Origin: Epiperipatus broadwayi
Taxonomy: Eukaryota > Onychophora > Udeonychophora > Euonychophora > Peripatidae
Assembly: GCA_028023455.1 (NCBI GenBank)
Contig: JAQFVV010000961.1
Location: 82,820-146,819, forward strand
Length of the DNA: 64,000 nucleotides
Reading direction: 5' to 3'
The notes under the pieces were generated by a model. It searched no databases, was not told the DNA's origin, and was given only the letters and a program-made list of their open reading frames with translations. The translations under genes were made by a program, and so were the position numbers. Below, piece after piece: positions 1 through 12,780 of the stretch (the first letter of the stretch is position 1; the number at the start of each line of letters is the position of its first letter).

Positions 1-1750
1 TTGTAATACACAAAATAAAAATAATGCATTTGAAAATTTATAACAGATATATTAGTTAATAGTTTATATCGAAATTAATTCACGAAATAAACCTTTTACA
101 TTATTACGTACTAAAATTTACAATAGTGTTAAAAGATGAATAAAATTATTTAAACTTGATGATTATATATAAAGATTTATATTAATAATTTATTGACTAG
201 CTCTTATGTTTGAATAATACCAACTGATTTCTATGAAAACATTAGTTTCACCTTTGATAATTATTGAATTCAAATAAAGTAATAACATTTCTATTATTTC
301 GCCAGTTAAATTTTAAATGTTTATGACTGCATAGAGACTTTAAATTATTACATCATATACTTACCAAATCAAATAAGACTATTAAATCAAGTTTAACAAA
401 TAAGCAATAGCTTTTATTTAGGATAATAAATAAAATATTGATTCATATGTGTTTTATAGCATGAATGCAGTTTACTATAAAGTGTTCAAGTTGTTTTGAT
501 TGCAATATGATGCTAAGACATTGCACATTTTGGCCTCAAAGAAAATACTGATTTGTTATTTTCAATAGACAATATATTGTAACAGGACGGTCTTTTCGTG
601 GTATGTACAAAAGTGGATGGGTTGAGTAAAAGAGTATATGTCTCTTGTCCACATCCATACATACCCCTCACACATTAAACTCGTACCTAGGAGAGAAGAG
701 AGTAAGCTCTAAATAACTACTGATTTCACTCTTAAACTATCCCATACATATTACAATTTACTTCCATTATTCCAGAATTTGAACTCAGGGAGATGTTGCT
801 TAACCCTCTGGTTCAAGGTATATTTGTATCACCAAAGTTGGAATATGTGTAAAATAACTATGTCCGTTAATGGTCATGATATGTATGTAAGGATATGACT
901 AAGCAAAATTTAACCGCAGAAAAATAAAATAAGAATTGTGTTTTAACGTTTAAATAAATTTAATGAACGTATTACTATTTGAACGAGAAAACTTAAAACA
1001 GAATTAGGAAAAATTCATATAGACATCTGTCGCCATTCTTTATTTATGCTTGGTTTATACCAATGCCTCACATCATGATCCCACAAACAATAGCCACTAA
1101 ATATCCCAATTAACATAAACGATTTTCATATTCTATATAACATTGCTATACATAGTACAGTTATTCATTTACTTTCTTGTTTTTTATTTAATGCCATGAT
1201 GGTTTAAAAGACCTCTCCTTGCTATGTACAATAATGGAGAGTTATAAGTTCATGATAGAAATAATTAAAAAGATATGCAATGAAAATATATTAAACTTTT
1301 TTAATAATTAACACAAACTTTAGAATAAATAATTAATGAACGTGTATGTGTTGTACATATATGAATGTTGAATTTATATATGTATTAGATAACATTTTAC
1401 CTTGTCCCATTTATAGTGATCGAATTATTTCATAATCAAGAGTATATTTCATAGATTTTGTTTATCCAAGATAATGAAAGAAATTTCTTTTTATTTTTAT
1501 TTCATAAATCTTAAACTAAAGCTATTTGGACCTATATTAAAATAAAATTATTATATATAGCATACAAACAATTAAATATAGATGACATTAACTTTATAAC
1601 TTGGCTTTATAGTTCATATAGACACTGTTCTAATGGCTTGTTCTCATAATCCATGGTAGTTCCTTTACACAGCTGGGAATTTGAACATCCGATGGATAGG
1701 GTGACTTTACTAGCCTTCGAACTGGAGTTTTGAAATGAGAAAAAAGACTT
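1..1750. other. AT-rich DNA, no recognised gene
   Basis: I see no splice-bounded coding segment, RNA gene or complete mobile element here. A somewhat less AT-rich patch near 580-800 carries wording such as 'gaactcag' and 'catccatac' that recalls the arms of the foldback element at 33.3 kb, but it is too diverged to call. If the phospholipase gene starting at 18406 on the minus strand continues, this would be intron or 3' flank. Confidence 0.4.
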
Positions 1751-1754
1751 CATA

Positions 1755-2360
1755 ATGGATCATTTCAATGTTTGTCAATCTAGGCATAGAGAGATAGGAC
1801 AATCCCATATCAATCTTGACAATAGCTCTACGGTCAACAATGAGCTTCCACGATGTTCCCTTACACTTAGCACTGTATAATTACTTTTGTCAATTGATTG
1901 GAGAAATGTCAATATTTCTTCTGCTAATGCATGTTTCAGATTTAATTGTAGAAATCTATAGCAAGGAATCAATGGTGATTTTAGAGATTCAAATACTTTA
2001 TTTTGTTTGCAAATTATTAATTTTCAAATTCTTTGTTTAGATGTTTTATGAGCTAAATATTTCTCCTCACTTTCTAAAATCCTTGTAAAAGATGTCTTCA
2101 AAAGTATTACAAGTCCGAGTTGGTTGATAGTAATCTTCAAACTTTTCTTTCAGCTCCTTTGTGCAGGAAATGGTAATTTTTCCCATAGATAAAAGAACTT
2201 TTTTTATTATTTCCTTCTTGAACAAAATAGTTTGTTGTATATATCTTATATTAAGCCAGTTCGTGCTCATCCTATTTATTTTATTGTTGACATCATCTTT
2301 GCTATGTATTAACACAAACAACTTGTTAAAAAAAGTAAGAAAAGGTAAGAAAATAAACAA
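1755..2360 (-). other. Weak minus-strand coding-like stretch, unidentified
   Basis: Two open frames on the minus strand (2360-2067 and 1972-1775; 97 and 65 residues) lie end to end and have a charged composition (for example KELKEKFEDYY in the first, LKHALAEEILTFLQ in the second) that looks less random than most AT-rich frames nearby. I recognise no domain. They could be a broken mobile-element ORF or chance. There is no splice or start context to support a host exon. Confidence 0.2.
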
Positions 2361-3839
2361 TTAGTTCTTCTTTACTTTAATATTATAGATATATGTATTT
2401 TTTTTTTCTTGATTGTGTTCATTCATCCGATCTACTGTATGTTGTTCTTTTGTGTTAGTAATCAAAATACATTTAATGTTAATTGTTGTACCAGTTAGTT
2501 GTCACATCCATTTGACTGACTTGGTTTAAACTTTGGTTTAATGTTTATTTATATTGGGCTTTAAGACTTAGGTTGTAATAAATGGTTTGTCATTTTATGT
2601 GCCTTAACATTGCCTAATAATATTCATTAATGAGTAATGCTAATATAATAGGGCTTGAATTAGGGTTGGGCCTCATGTTGGGTGCTAGGCATTGGAGGGT
2701 TGTTGGAGGTATCCAAAACTCAATATATATTACATATACAAAAGAAAATGATAATCTGTTCACAAATAAGAATCAATTTAAGATAATTTTTATTTTATGA
2801 ACATCTTGTTACTTATGATCATCTATAAATGAACGAAAACAAGACATTAAGTAAAGTTTACTATAATTGTTTACATTTCAATTTAGAGTTACTAAAAATT
2901 TTCTTTCTGCTTATTTTAAAATTCCTTTATTAAATTCACATAAAGAAAATCCATGACGTGATATTTTTCAAAGATACAATAATGCCAAGAGTTTGCTTCC
3001 TGTTCTTTTAAATATTCAAAGTTCATTTAAATAAATAATCCTTAGCAAGTTATAATGAGATTTAACATTTCAGACAACACAAAATAATAAGTGCTGTTTT
3101 ATTCTTCTGAAAATGATTAGATTATTATTTATTAAATCCAAATTATAATTCATTTGACTATAACCTTGGAAATTATTCTTGGCACATAGCTATATATATG
3201 CATGTTATTTCATATAGTAAAATGTTATAAGCATTTTATAACTTTTAGAACACAGTTAATAAATTCATTTCTTAGTTAAATAGCTGTTAATTAGGTACCT
3301 CTCAAAAGATATATTGCCTTTTGGAGCAAATTTTAATTTCCTATTTAGCTTTTCATTGAGTGATTTATATTTAACATTAAAAAAAAAATACATTTTAAAA
3401 TTTATTTACTGCAAGATGCAATACACCAACAAAATTCATAGAGAAATATAGATTCTCAACTTAATTCATGGGCTTTTTATATATTTTGTTTAGTGGCATA
3501 ACATTCAGGTCATTGACCTAGATACAGTATCAATGACCAACTCAAATTTATAATTTTAAATCCATTGAGTGATTATTCAACTTTAATTAGAGTTTTATGA
3601 ACAAATACACAGTCTTCATGAACAAAATATTTTCTTTTAAATAAAAATATTTTACAATGAAAATAATGACAATGATTTGACAATTACTTCTTTAAAAAAA
3701 TATATTTGTTGATTTAACAAAAAGATTATTACATTTTATATATCTTTAATAACAATATTATTTCAAAAATATATGTGATTTTAAATTTACACAATAATCT
3801 AAATGTCTTATAACCATATAAAGAATAATCAATAAATAA
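2361..3839. other. AT-rich DNA, nothing recognised
   Basis: No coding segment, tRNA-like promoter or inverted repeat was seen. The right edge meets the 3' untranslated part of the Penelope-like element that starts near 3840. Confidence 0.4.
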
Positions 3840-4630
3840 TTGAAATTACTCCAAATTCACAACTCAACCAGACTAGCCAAAAAAATAAACTCTAAAACAC
3901 TACCAATAGTTTCACTGCTACAAGCAGATTTCTCAAATGTAATGAACAAAACAACAACTAATTTAAACTAGACATTACCCACAATTCCATTTCCCATATA
4001 TCCTTAATATTAAAGAACTTTTAAATAAGTTAGTTGCTTCAGAATCATAAATTTTTAATAGTATATATTCTTTAATTCTTTTTATTTCATTTCTCTTAAG
4101 GATAATCTTAGCGTCATCAAAATTAATATTGCAGCCTGCATCTTTTTCATGGATATATAAAGCAGAATAAAGAAGATATTTATTTCTAACCCTACTTTTA
4201 TGTAACTTTATTCTTTCATTTAAGCTTGAACTAGTCTGATCTATATATCTTCTTACAAAAACAAGAGATAATATACACTACTCCAGGAATAGTCTTTCTA
4301 TCAAATATTTTCCTTTGTATTATTTAATAAATTATTCAAAGTAATATCTCTTTTCCAAGCAATTTTCTTATTTACAAACAAATTTATTATTTTTACGTAC
4401 AATTTCAAAAGAGAATTTAAATAGCAAAAAAATAAAATCATATTTTTTTTCATCCTTTACATATAAACTGTTTAAATAAAATACTTTTAACAAATTTATC
4501 AGATTAGCCAACAATCAAATAATCTTTATAAAATTGACAATTTTGAAATAAAGCTATCCCACTAGAATTATTTAATTTTTTATTTCCATAACAATAATTT
4601 CTTAAAGTACTAATTTATGAGATTATAAAT
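3840..4630 (-). mobile_element. Penelope-like element, 3' part with decayed GIY-YIG domain
   Basis: On the minus strand this segment is co-linear with the better preserved copy at 25480-26161, through both the GIY-YIG coding part (about 4530-4060) and the 3' untranslated tail (4060-3840). In translation it gives IPGVVYII, then CFCKKIY, and after a frameshift LNERIKLHKSRV, the usual GIY-YIG order. Penelope-like elements join a reverse transcriptase to a C-terminal GIY-YIG endonuclease. The matching RT piece lies at 6131-6620 on the same strand, and the two halves are separated by a nested insertion at 4631-6130. Stops and frameshifts make this a dead copy. Confidence 0.7.
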
Positions 4631-6130
4631 AAATGCATAAACTTATTTCTATCCAAAACCTTTATTTCTATATATTAACTAATGACCATATATATAAATT
4701 CATACATTATATATTTCCAATGTTTCAACTGTTTTTTACACCATTACAGTCATTTTCAAGGATCTATGACAAAAAATACATATCTTTACATAATACTCTA
4801 AATACGAAATCTCCTTCTTATATTAACATTAACATATCAAATTCATTATAAAAAACTTATTAATTATACTTAATTATATTTTTACTTACTTCTCTTTCCC
4901 TCTACTTCCTTTATTATAAAACTTCCTTTTTTACATATTAAGTGTAAATTTTCAAAAAAATATTAGAAGTAAAAATATAATTATGTATAATTAATAAGTT
5001 TTTAGGTACTGATTTTTTTAGCCGATACAAGCCGGTTGATGGCACCACCTGCAGACCAAATAACATAAATATGCCGTTTATGGGCCCGTGACACACTCAA
5101 GGGTGTTATGCAAATTTTTCACAATTCACACTGAACATTTTAAAGTTATTATTAAAATTCCCCACAAAAAAATTTGTTTAGTTAAGTTCGTTTACTTATT
5201 AATGTGTATCTTGTAAATTGAACTGCTTAAAATAAAAGTGATGGGCATTTTTGAATTTAAAAATTTCTTAAAATAAAAGCGTGATCTTATTGTCAAAAAA
5301 AAAAAAGCAAAAAAAAATTGTTTACTTATTAATGTTTACAATAAGTTGTTCGTTTTAAAGTTATTATTAAAAAAACTCTACAAAAAAGTTGGTTTACTTA
5401 AGTTCATTTACTTATTAATGTCTATTTTGAAGTTTAAAATTCTTAACAGAAAAGCAATGTGTATTTTTGAATGTTAAAAATTGCTTAAAATAAAAGCGTG
5501 AGCTTATTGTCAAAAAACAAAACAATGCCATAAGTTGTTCATGTTAAAGTTATTATTAAAAAAAAAAACCACAAAAAAGTTTTACTTATTAATGTCTATT
5601 TTGGAATGTAAAATGCTTAAAATAAAAGCATGTGTTTTTTTTGAATTCTAAAAATTGCTTAAAATAAAAGTGTGAGTAAATTGTCAAAAAACAAAACAAA
5701 GTCATCAAGCGCAAAAAGAAAAAAAAACTAATTAGGCCCGGTACAGTTATATTTATGTGTTTTGTTCTAGCAATAATGCCATCAAGCAGCTTGTATCTGC
5801 TAAAAATCAGTAGTTTTTTATAATGTGTTACTGTTATTATAAGAAAGAGATTTTATATTTAGAGTATTATGTAAAGATATGTATTTTTTTGTTGTAGATT
5901 CTTGAAAATGACTGTAATGGTGTAAAAAACAGGTGAAATGTTGAAAATGTATATGTGAATTTATATATATGTTCATTAGTTAATATATGGAAATAAAATT
6001 GTTGAAAATAAATAAGTTTATGCATTTATTTATAATGTTAGAGAACATATATATTTTAAAAGAAAAAAGTGATTGTTTAATTTGTCACTGTATAATGATA
6101 ATATTATGGTGTAATATATATATATTCTAC
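4631..6130. mobile_element. Nested insertion with long inverted arms inside the Penelope-like element
   Basis: The insert splits the Penelope-like element and is flanked by an imperfect duplication (about 16 bp) of the target: tttatgagattataaat at 4614-4630 and tttatgagatataaat at 6131-6146. Left arm (about 4631-4860) and right arm (about 5800-6035) are inverted copies; the left reads aaatgcataaacttattt and the right ends aagtttatgcattt. The right arm is followed by a further 95-bp tail. The interior holds a second small inverted repeat (4856-4880 with 4967-5000) and a degenerate tandem array. The interrupted protein frame (ISHK) is recovered on both sides of the insert. No coding frame of its own was recognised. 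A short fragment similar to an arm lies at about 25130-25200. Confidence 0.6.
5130..5700. repeat. Degenerate tandem repeat, about 3 units
   Basis: Three units of roughly 160-215 bp inside the nested insertion. Each contains the strings aaagttattattaaaa, cttattaatgt and cttaaaataaaag followed by a poly-A-rich stretch. Units start near 5139, 5355 and 5545. It is probably a structural part of the inserted element. Nothing in it looks coding. Confidence 0.6.
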
Positions 6131-6620
6131 TTTATGAGATATAAATTGATAGCTATCAGGTTTAATTATAGACCTTAACTCTTTACTCTTAACATAATGA
6201 CTATATACCAAACAATTAGTCTTTACATTTCTAATCACTAACAGATCTAAAAATTTTAATTTAACAAAATCTAACCCCCCTCCTTCTACCACATATTTTA
6301 TAAAAGGATTAAACCAATTAAACACATTTACCAACTCTTTCAATTTATTATTCTCAACTACAAACCAACAATCATCTACATATCTAACAAATAACTTTAA
6401 ATATAAACCATCCTTTTTAATAATAATTTCATCTTCCAAATAATTAATATAAACTTAACAAATTAAAGGCGAAATAATATAACCTATTATCCATCCTTAT
6501 AAAAATTACCATTATAAGTAAAATACACAGAATCCTCTATTAATCCCTTTAATAACTAATTTTATTCTTTGACAAAGATCCATGTTTAACCAACCCAGAC
6601 ATAAGAACATCAATACTGCT
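6131..6620 (-). pseudogene. Penelope-like element reverse transcriptase fragment
   Basis: On the minus strand the frame 6439-6104 encodes the RT active-site box RYVDDCWFVV, followed by a long hydrophobic/charged stretch ending KFLDLLVIRN. Upstream (6440-6560) a second frame reads IGYIISPLI, matching the MGSPLSP-type motif that precedes the YVDD box in Penelope-like and group II-like RTs, and then YINYLEDEI. The order is that of a palm domain. The frame is broken by stops and a shift, and the 5' part of the RT is missing. It belongs with the GIY-YIG half at 3840-4630. The YVDD box and the linked GIY-YIG partner argue for Penelope over LINE. Confidence 0.7.
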
Positions 6621-6929
6621 TAATCTATTAACCACATACATATATAAAATATAACATGTTATTGATATGCAAATAGGCAAACCATTAATGTAAAACCTAT
6701 CAAATTATATGTTCGAATTCATGTAATATTTTATAATAAGAAACTACCTATGCATTACTTAAATAATAATAATGATTCGTGAATATTACTTTGTATTCGG
6801 GTGTATTTACAATAATTCCCAAATTAGGATAAACATCATTTGATTTTAAGCAGTTAGTAAAACAAAACTTCATGACAATATTTTTTTTTACGTATGACAA
6901 TGCCTATTTTAAATCTGGATGGTACTAAA
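6621..6929. other. AT-rich DNA, nothing recognised
   Basis: No gene, RNA or repeat structure was seen between the Penelope RT fragment and the LINE tail. Confidence 0.35.
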
Positions 6930-7365
6930 TATATCATCATCAATAGTAGTCTGTCCAATAGACAGGTCCAGAGAGTAGTCACTACATCAGTTCATCCATT
7001 CTTCCATTCCATTCTCTTTCTTGCCCACTTCCTCAATTCCACATAACCCCTTCCATCTCGTATATCATCCAATAATGTCAATCTCTTCCGTCCTTTCTTT
7101 TTATTTCCACTCACCATTCCTTCCAAAACATCTTTCATTAAACTATAATCTTTTCTTAGTATATGTCCAATCCAGTTTCTCTTTCTCTCTTTGATACTTT
7201 CAATCAATCTTCTTTCCTCATTAACTCTTTTCAAAACTTCTTCATTTGTTATTTTATTCACCCAACTGATTTTTTCCATTTTTCTCCATGTCCACATCTC
7301 AAAAGCTTCCAGTCGTTTCTTAATTCTATTACTCAATGTCCATGTCTCACAACCATACATTAATA
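6930..7365 (-). pseudogene. Non-LTR retrotransposon (LINE) C-terminal fragment
   Basis: A 122-residue minus-strand frame (7360-6992) starts at MYGCETWTLSNRIKK and continues through RRLIESIKERKRNWIGHILRK in pieces, ending in a basic WARKRMEWK stretch. YG(C/S)ETW followed by a conserved W and then W-GH-(I/L)-R is the usual C-terminal region after the RT domain of RTE/Jockey-like LINEs. The segment after the frame (6990-6930) ends in tcatcatcaat, the short-repeat 3' end seen in such elements. Everything upstream, including the RT and endonuclease domains, is absent, so this is a strongly 5'-truncated copy. Confidence 0.75.
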
Positions 7366-7369
7366 AATA

Positions 7370-9950
7370 CTATATATATATATATATTTATAGAACGAAG
7401 TCCGAAAATATCACTAGGATAATTCATAAACCAGATTATCAAAAAGTCATTTAAATGAACTTGCAAATAATGCCCAACTTTTATCATGCCAATCTATTTA
7501 TCAGTGTTACATGTTGACAAATTTGTTAAAATTACTATAATATATATATAATACATGCACATACATCATATAACTTTCTAAATGATCATCCATTTGATTA
7601 TTCATTTTAATAATATTTTAAGTTAATAACTATAAACATTAAAAGTATAAAAAAAATGAAGAATATTCACAATTCTATAGTAACCTTACTAATGAGGGGC
7701 TCGATTATCTTCTAATTGCCAGTTGTAATGATTCTTACCAGAAAATGTGAATTTGCCGTATAAAAATACTTGGACATTTCTGATATAAAACCTGTCTACA
7801 ATGAGAGAATTTTGAAATAACTTGCTAAAGGAGACAATAAAAGCCAACTCTTACAATAAATACAATAATATCCAATACCATGAGGATAACCAAATCTACA
7901 AATATATCTACGGATTTATATTTTTTGAAAAGTTAAATTAGGAAAAGTATAGACTGATAAATGTATTACAAATATTTGAAAGCCATTCATAATAATATCT
8001 TCAAGACACAGGAAAATGATAGGAGCCTATTTGAGATCCCCATATAAGGAAAATGATGATTAAATCCCAGACTGTGACTATTATTTTCTGATTTACCACG
8101 TAACCATACGTATGCACATAAAACTGGTAAATATTGATCTCAAGAATAGAAAAAGATGCGATCTTTATTTACCTTTTTTATTTTGTTTATCCATTTTCTT
8201 TTTATGTGTATTATTTTATATCAGACAATGGATAAAGAACTAGAAGTTATTAAGGATGAAATATTTAGCCAATAATTTATTTATTGTTTAGTCAAGAAAA
8301 TGCTTAATTATTTATTTAATAGAAGCTTAAACTACGTTTATATATATATTCTGGTTCTATTTTCTTATTTTATTAAATTATTCATTTTTATTGAAATTTA
8401 ATATTGGTAAACGTTTTTTTCTTTTATTCTATGTAGTATTCCAAAATATATACAAGATTTAAATTTAGTGTATGTGATTTCTAATATTAGTTAGATATAT
8501 GTAAATGAAAGAAATAAGAACTAGCATTATGGGTAACAACGAATATAAAAAAAGGGTTCGATTTGTCATGTAAAAATTGGGATGCGATAATGACTTACAG
8601 CCGACATTCTTTAAAACACAAATCCTTCGTCACCATGTTAGTCATAAGTCAAACTCCAGAAAAATGATATTGAAAGATATGGTTGGCCAATTAATTAAAA
8701 CTATATTTATTGATTACATGTGGATGGAATAATATTACAAGTTACTCATTTGCCAATAACCAAATCCATTATTGCAGGGTGCACATGCATATTTATAAAT
8801 GTAACTTTATAAGGAAATGAATAAGTGAAAACTCTGAATAATTTTTTGGGTAATTTTGTTGCAAAGATTTCTTTTTATTTTGGTTAAAATTATAGAGGGA
8901 CATCCTTATTTTAAAAAAAAAAAAAAAAAAGGGGGGGGGGGGTGAAGGTTTAAGTTAAAGTTATTTTCTATTTTTTATTTATTTAAAGTATATTCTTTAT
9001 TAATAACACAAATTTTATATACACTTTTTACAAATAAACACATAATAATTATTTCACTCTAGTTTAAAAACACTACCCTATGCAAATGCAGAGAACATCA
9101 CTATATATCCAGGTCTTCTATAAATATTTTGATTTAGATTATCAATCCCACACTTCACATAGTGTCGGCGTACATCCACACCATATTTTGACCATAAATT
9201 TTCTTCGGTAGGTATCCTATTTTCTCTTTTTTTTATAATTTAATTATTGCAAGGAAATAACTCATTTAGATTAAATATTAATTAATTTAAGAATGATAAT
9301 GAGGGAATAATAATTATATGGATTATATGAAATCATATGTATTGTATGAAATTATTTGTATTAATTTTGGGTTCGTCATATTATCATTTTCTAATATTTT
9401 TTTCTTATATTGTTTTTTTTTTAAATAAAAAAAATAATAAATAATTTCTGAAATTATTTTTTGACGGCTTTATTGTTCCAGCTACTTGTTCGGCTAACTA
9501 TCAGTATGTGTGATTGATTTCATGCTGCTGTCATGCTCTAGCATGAAGCTAGATTTGAACATAATAAGAAAATATTGCATAAGAGCATGTATATTTTTTC
9601 TTGTTCACATTAACTAGGGTCCTTGTAACTTCAAAGCTAGTTTGTACATACCAATATTACAATATATATATATGAAATTATGTGTGGACATCCAGATGGT
9701 TCTCTGTGGAATTATTTTGATAACATTAAGGTAGTAATAAATCACCTTTAATGTCCAATCACTTTATAGATTTTGTGGATGACCAATGGTATCAGATGAT
9801 CCAGAGCATGGTTATAATGACCCCAGAATTTTTGATATGTTTATTATAAAAGTAGACTCAAATAAAGAACAGATAATAAAGCAAGTAGATCCAAAGAATT
9901 ACAACAACATCAACTGAAATATTTTTGCACTTTATATAAAAAAATGTGAG
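7370..9950. other. AT-rich DNA with a poly(A)-poly(G) run
   Basis: No coding or RNA gene was recognised. A run of 18 A followed by 12 G lies at 8913-8942; it could be a decayed poly-A tail junction or a sequencing-prone homopolymer. Otherwise only short AT microsatellites are visible. Confidence 0.4.
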
Positions 9951-10292
9951 AAATGCAATTAAGACAGGCAAAACTCTTCATACAGTAGTGCCACTCAGTG
10001 CAAGCTAGAATAATCAATGGATGCAGAAAGCTTGTGCATAAAATCTAGGTGCAGTGCTCTCAGTTCCAAGGCTCCTCACTGATGAAGGCCACAACCAGAA
10101 ACTAGTCTAGGGATATTGGATGAGTAGGCACTAGATGGGGATTTTATGCACAAGCCTTCTGCTATCCATTGATTACTCTGGCTTGCACTGAGTGGCACTA
10201 CTGTATGGAGAGTTTTGCCTGTTTTAATAACAGTTATGAGCAAGCATAAGAAATGGTGATCATGTGATGTTTGGTGGTTTAAATGCAATTAA
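9951..10292. mobile_element. Foldback element FB1, copy A, with 12-bp target-site duplication
   Basis: The element (9963-10280) is flanked by a perfect 12-bp duplication, aaatgcaattaa, at 9951-9962 and 10281-10292. The left arm is short (aggcaaaactcttcatacag... to about 10046) and inverted relative to the right arm, which ends ggagagttttgcctgttt near 10223 and is followed by a tail containing catgtgatgttt. Between the arms is a spacer with gtgcagtgctctcag and the core CTGATGA (10079-10085) ... GAAAC (10098-10102). There is no coding frame. Family members are at 20445, 23105, 34933 and 44708. Confidence 0.8.
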
Positions 10293-10687
10293 ACTGTGAA
10301 GAATGTAAAATATATCAAAAATGATAGAACATCTCCAAATGTCTAAAGGGAATATACAACATAGAAAAATGCAATAGTAATATTGATATTTTAAGAAAAT
10401 GAAAAAAATACTATACATTACACACAACAATAAAAAATATTAACTAACATTATACGAAACTATCAGTAGATAACACATGCCACAAAACTGTCACAAGCAT
10501 AATAAATTACATCCAGGTATTAAGAGATTTATAAATATAATCAGTAAGCATGGATTGCCTTTTCTGCATCAGATTTGTAGATTATATATATATATAAACA
10601 TTTGACTCTATAAAATATTTCTGGCTGATTAAAGTTTTCGAAAATCATGATCCAAATGAGAACAGTAACATATTTTATAGTACAACA

Positions 10688-11059
10688 CTACTAATTATTG
10701 ATAGTAATAACACACAAATAGACAACACAGGTTAGTAATTACACAACATTTCGAGTAGTATTATTCTCCACTCTTCTTCAGGTGTTGCTGGCCTATATGC
10801 ACGGTGACCATATTCGCTTAGAAGTTGAACTCGCACCTTTAGATTCTTGAATATCATATCTAAGGCAAACACTCCCAACTTGCCTTAAATTCGATATTCA
10901 AGAATCTAAAGGTGCGAGTTCAACTTCTAAACAAATATTGTCACTGTGCATATAAGCCAGCAACACCTGAAGAAGAGTGTAGAATAATATTTCTCGAAAC
11001 ATTGTGTAATTACTAGCCTGTGTTGTCTACTTGTGTGTTATTACTACTAAATATTGACA
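10688..11059. mobile_element. Long palindromic foldback element (copy J)
   Basis: Two arms of about 165 bp (10704-10868 and about 10880-11043) are near-perfect inverted copies, starting gtaataacacacaaatag and ending cttgtgtgttattac. An imperfect 16-bp duplication flanks it: ctactaattattgata at 10688-10703 and ctactaaatattgaca at 11044-11059. The right arm carries CTGAAGA (10967-10973), then A, GAG...CTC, then GAAAC (10996-11000). The left arm carries the mirrored motif. No protein is encoded. The whole would fold as one long hairpin if transcribed. Confidence 0.75.
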
Positions 11060-12680
11060 TTAAGAAAATTATCATTGACAAAATAAGAGAATGATCCTAA
11101 TCTAAAACATTTACAGTAATTTTATGGAAGATATTTTATGAATTAAAATAGGAAGCAAAGGAAGTAAAAATAAATGCAAACTTTACATATAATCACAAAT
11201 AAAACATATAATACTTACAGGCAATGTTATAAGAACTAGGAGAGGAGAATAAGATTGAAGATATATATTTAAAAGACTATTTCATGTATGAAATTTTACG
11301 ATAGCTTAATCAACAAAACATCGTTAACAAATCTGCAGAGATTCCAATCAAAAGATAGATTTACCAATGGCTTTATTAAATCTTTCAATTCTATTACTAT
11401 AGCAAAGATTTGGCAGTCGATAAGTATGTGTTTCATAGTTTATTCTACATTTATATAGATCAGTGACTGATAAATTCCATTCAAGAAGCAAATGATCGTA
11501 ATGACCATGATTTTTTGAATCAAGAAATGAGACTCTAGTTACAACTAGGAATTTCAATTCTAACTGGCTTAAATGTTGGATCTGGGGGGAAAAATTGTTT
11601 GGAACATCATAAAAATTATTATTAATTTTTTTACATCATAATTCATTGATTGTAAATTCTTGGTTAACATCCAAAAAAAGGATCTTGAATTGAGACGAGT
11701 CTTGAACTATTGGCAATTCCAATATGCTCAACAGCTTTTTAAACATTTTCTGTGAAGCAACTTCGCTTCTGATAAAAGATGAAGAAATATGTGAAGACTA
11801 ATAAGCCACTGTAAAGCAATAGACTCGAGTGTGTCAATAATAATTCTCATAGTAATATTTAATTGAATATCCAGAAGTTTAGTTTGGGAACTTTTTCTTC
11901 AAATATGAACACAATATACATCAGCAGAATATACTAGTGTTAAGAAAGCTGATGTAAACTATTTGCCTCAAATTCCCAAGAAGTAGCTTTCCAAGAAAGT
12001 TATTGTTAAAATTAAATTTTTAAATTTGAAAAATGACAGTAATGGTAGATGTCTTTTTGAAAATGAAAAAATAGAAGATTAAATTGAAATGAATTAAAGA
12101 AGATAATTATAAATATTAGACATCAACATAATGGAAAATTGGATGGACTGCTTTTGATAGACATAACTATTATTAAAAGAAAATATGTCTATGTGTTTTA
12201 AATGAAAGCTTTTTTAAGTAAATGCATTTACTTATTAGGTCTGAAATTTGGATACATAAAAACAATCAAAGGACTATATTCATACATGAAGTAATGGACT
12301 TTAGTTTAAAACCTACAGATTTACTATTTGCATTATTAATAATTGTAGCTTAGTCCACTGCACGTGCTTTATAGATCTACCGCTAATTATAATGAATACT
12401 CTCCTTTCCAAACACAAGATAAAGACTTTTTAAGAGATAAAATGGACCACTCTATCTTTTTCACCCAAACTATATGTATAGGCAAATCTGAAACATTTGG
12501 AACTGAGAACGTGAAGATTTAATTGATCACTTTAAATTACTTATAATCTGATTTTTGTTGATGATGCTTGTGAAATTTTTACTATCTACAAAACATATTA
12601 TGTTTATAAAATATTTAACAATTAAGATTCATAAAAGTATTTGAATAAATTTAAAAAGTCCTGTCTTCAATGCTTATTAT
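11060..12680. other. AT-rich DNA, no recognised gene
   Basis: A somewhat more complex patch at 11340-11830 contains a 69-residue minus-strand frame (11557-11348) that I cannot assign. No splice-bounded exon of the phospholipase gene was found here, although the catalytic CC-N-x-HD exon would be expected downstream of the exon at 13121-13188 on the minus strand. Confidence 0.35.
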
Positions 12681-12780
12681 TATTATTTTTTTCTCATGTG
12701 TCATAGCATCAGCCGGGAAGTGAACCCGCTAACTCCGAACAACTGCTTGTAAAGCAGCTGTCCCTGACCTCACGACCACA
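12681..12780 (-). mobile_element. tRNA-derived SINE
   Basis: On the minus strand the body reads GGTCGTGAGGTCAG (A-box-like) and, about 45 bases later, GCGGGTTCACTTCCCG (B-box-like), then GATGCTATGACACATGAG and an A-rich/AAT tail. The same layout occurs at 24817, 31721, 36693, 47589, 48823 and 58640. The A/B-box spacing and the intervening arm resemble a class II (Leu/Ser type) tRNA ancestor. I could not see a clear duplication for this copy. Confidence 0.7.

Noticed and set aside
7163-7454. Two plus-strand frames
   Set aside because: They are antisense to the LINE C-terminal fragment at 6992-7360.
8913-8942. Poly(A)18-poly(G)12 as a possible telomere-like or retroelement tail
   Set aside because: No telomere-type repeat, no element upstream and no duplication. 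A simple homopolymer junction is enough.
10076-10288. 70-residue frame, with similar frames at 20363-20560, 44675-44914 and 44812-45030 sharing GKTLHTVVPLSASQSNQW
   Set aside because: The shared peptide comes from translating the FB1 arm in the same frame. Both arms and strands give it, starts and ends are set by chance, and one carrier runs from LINE sequence into the element. I treat it as noncoding.
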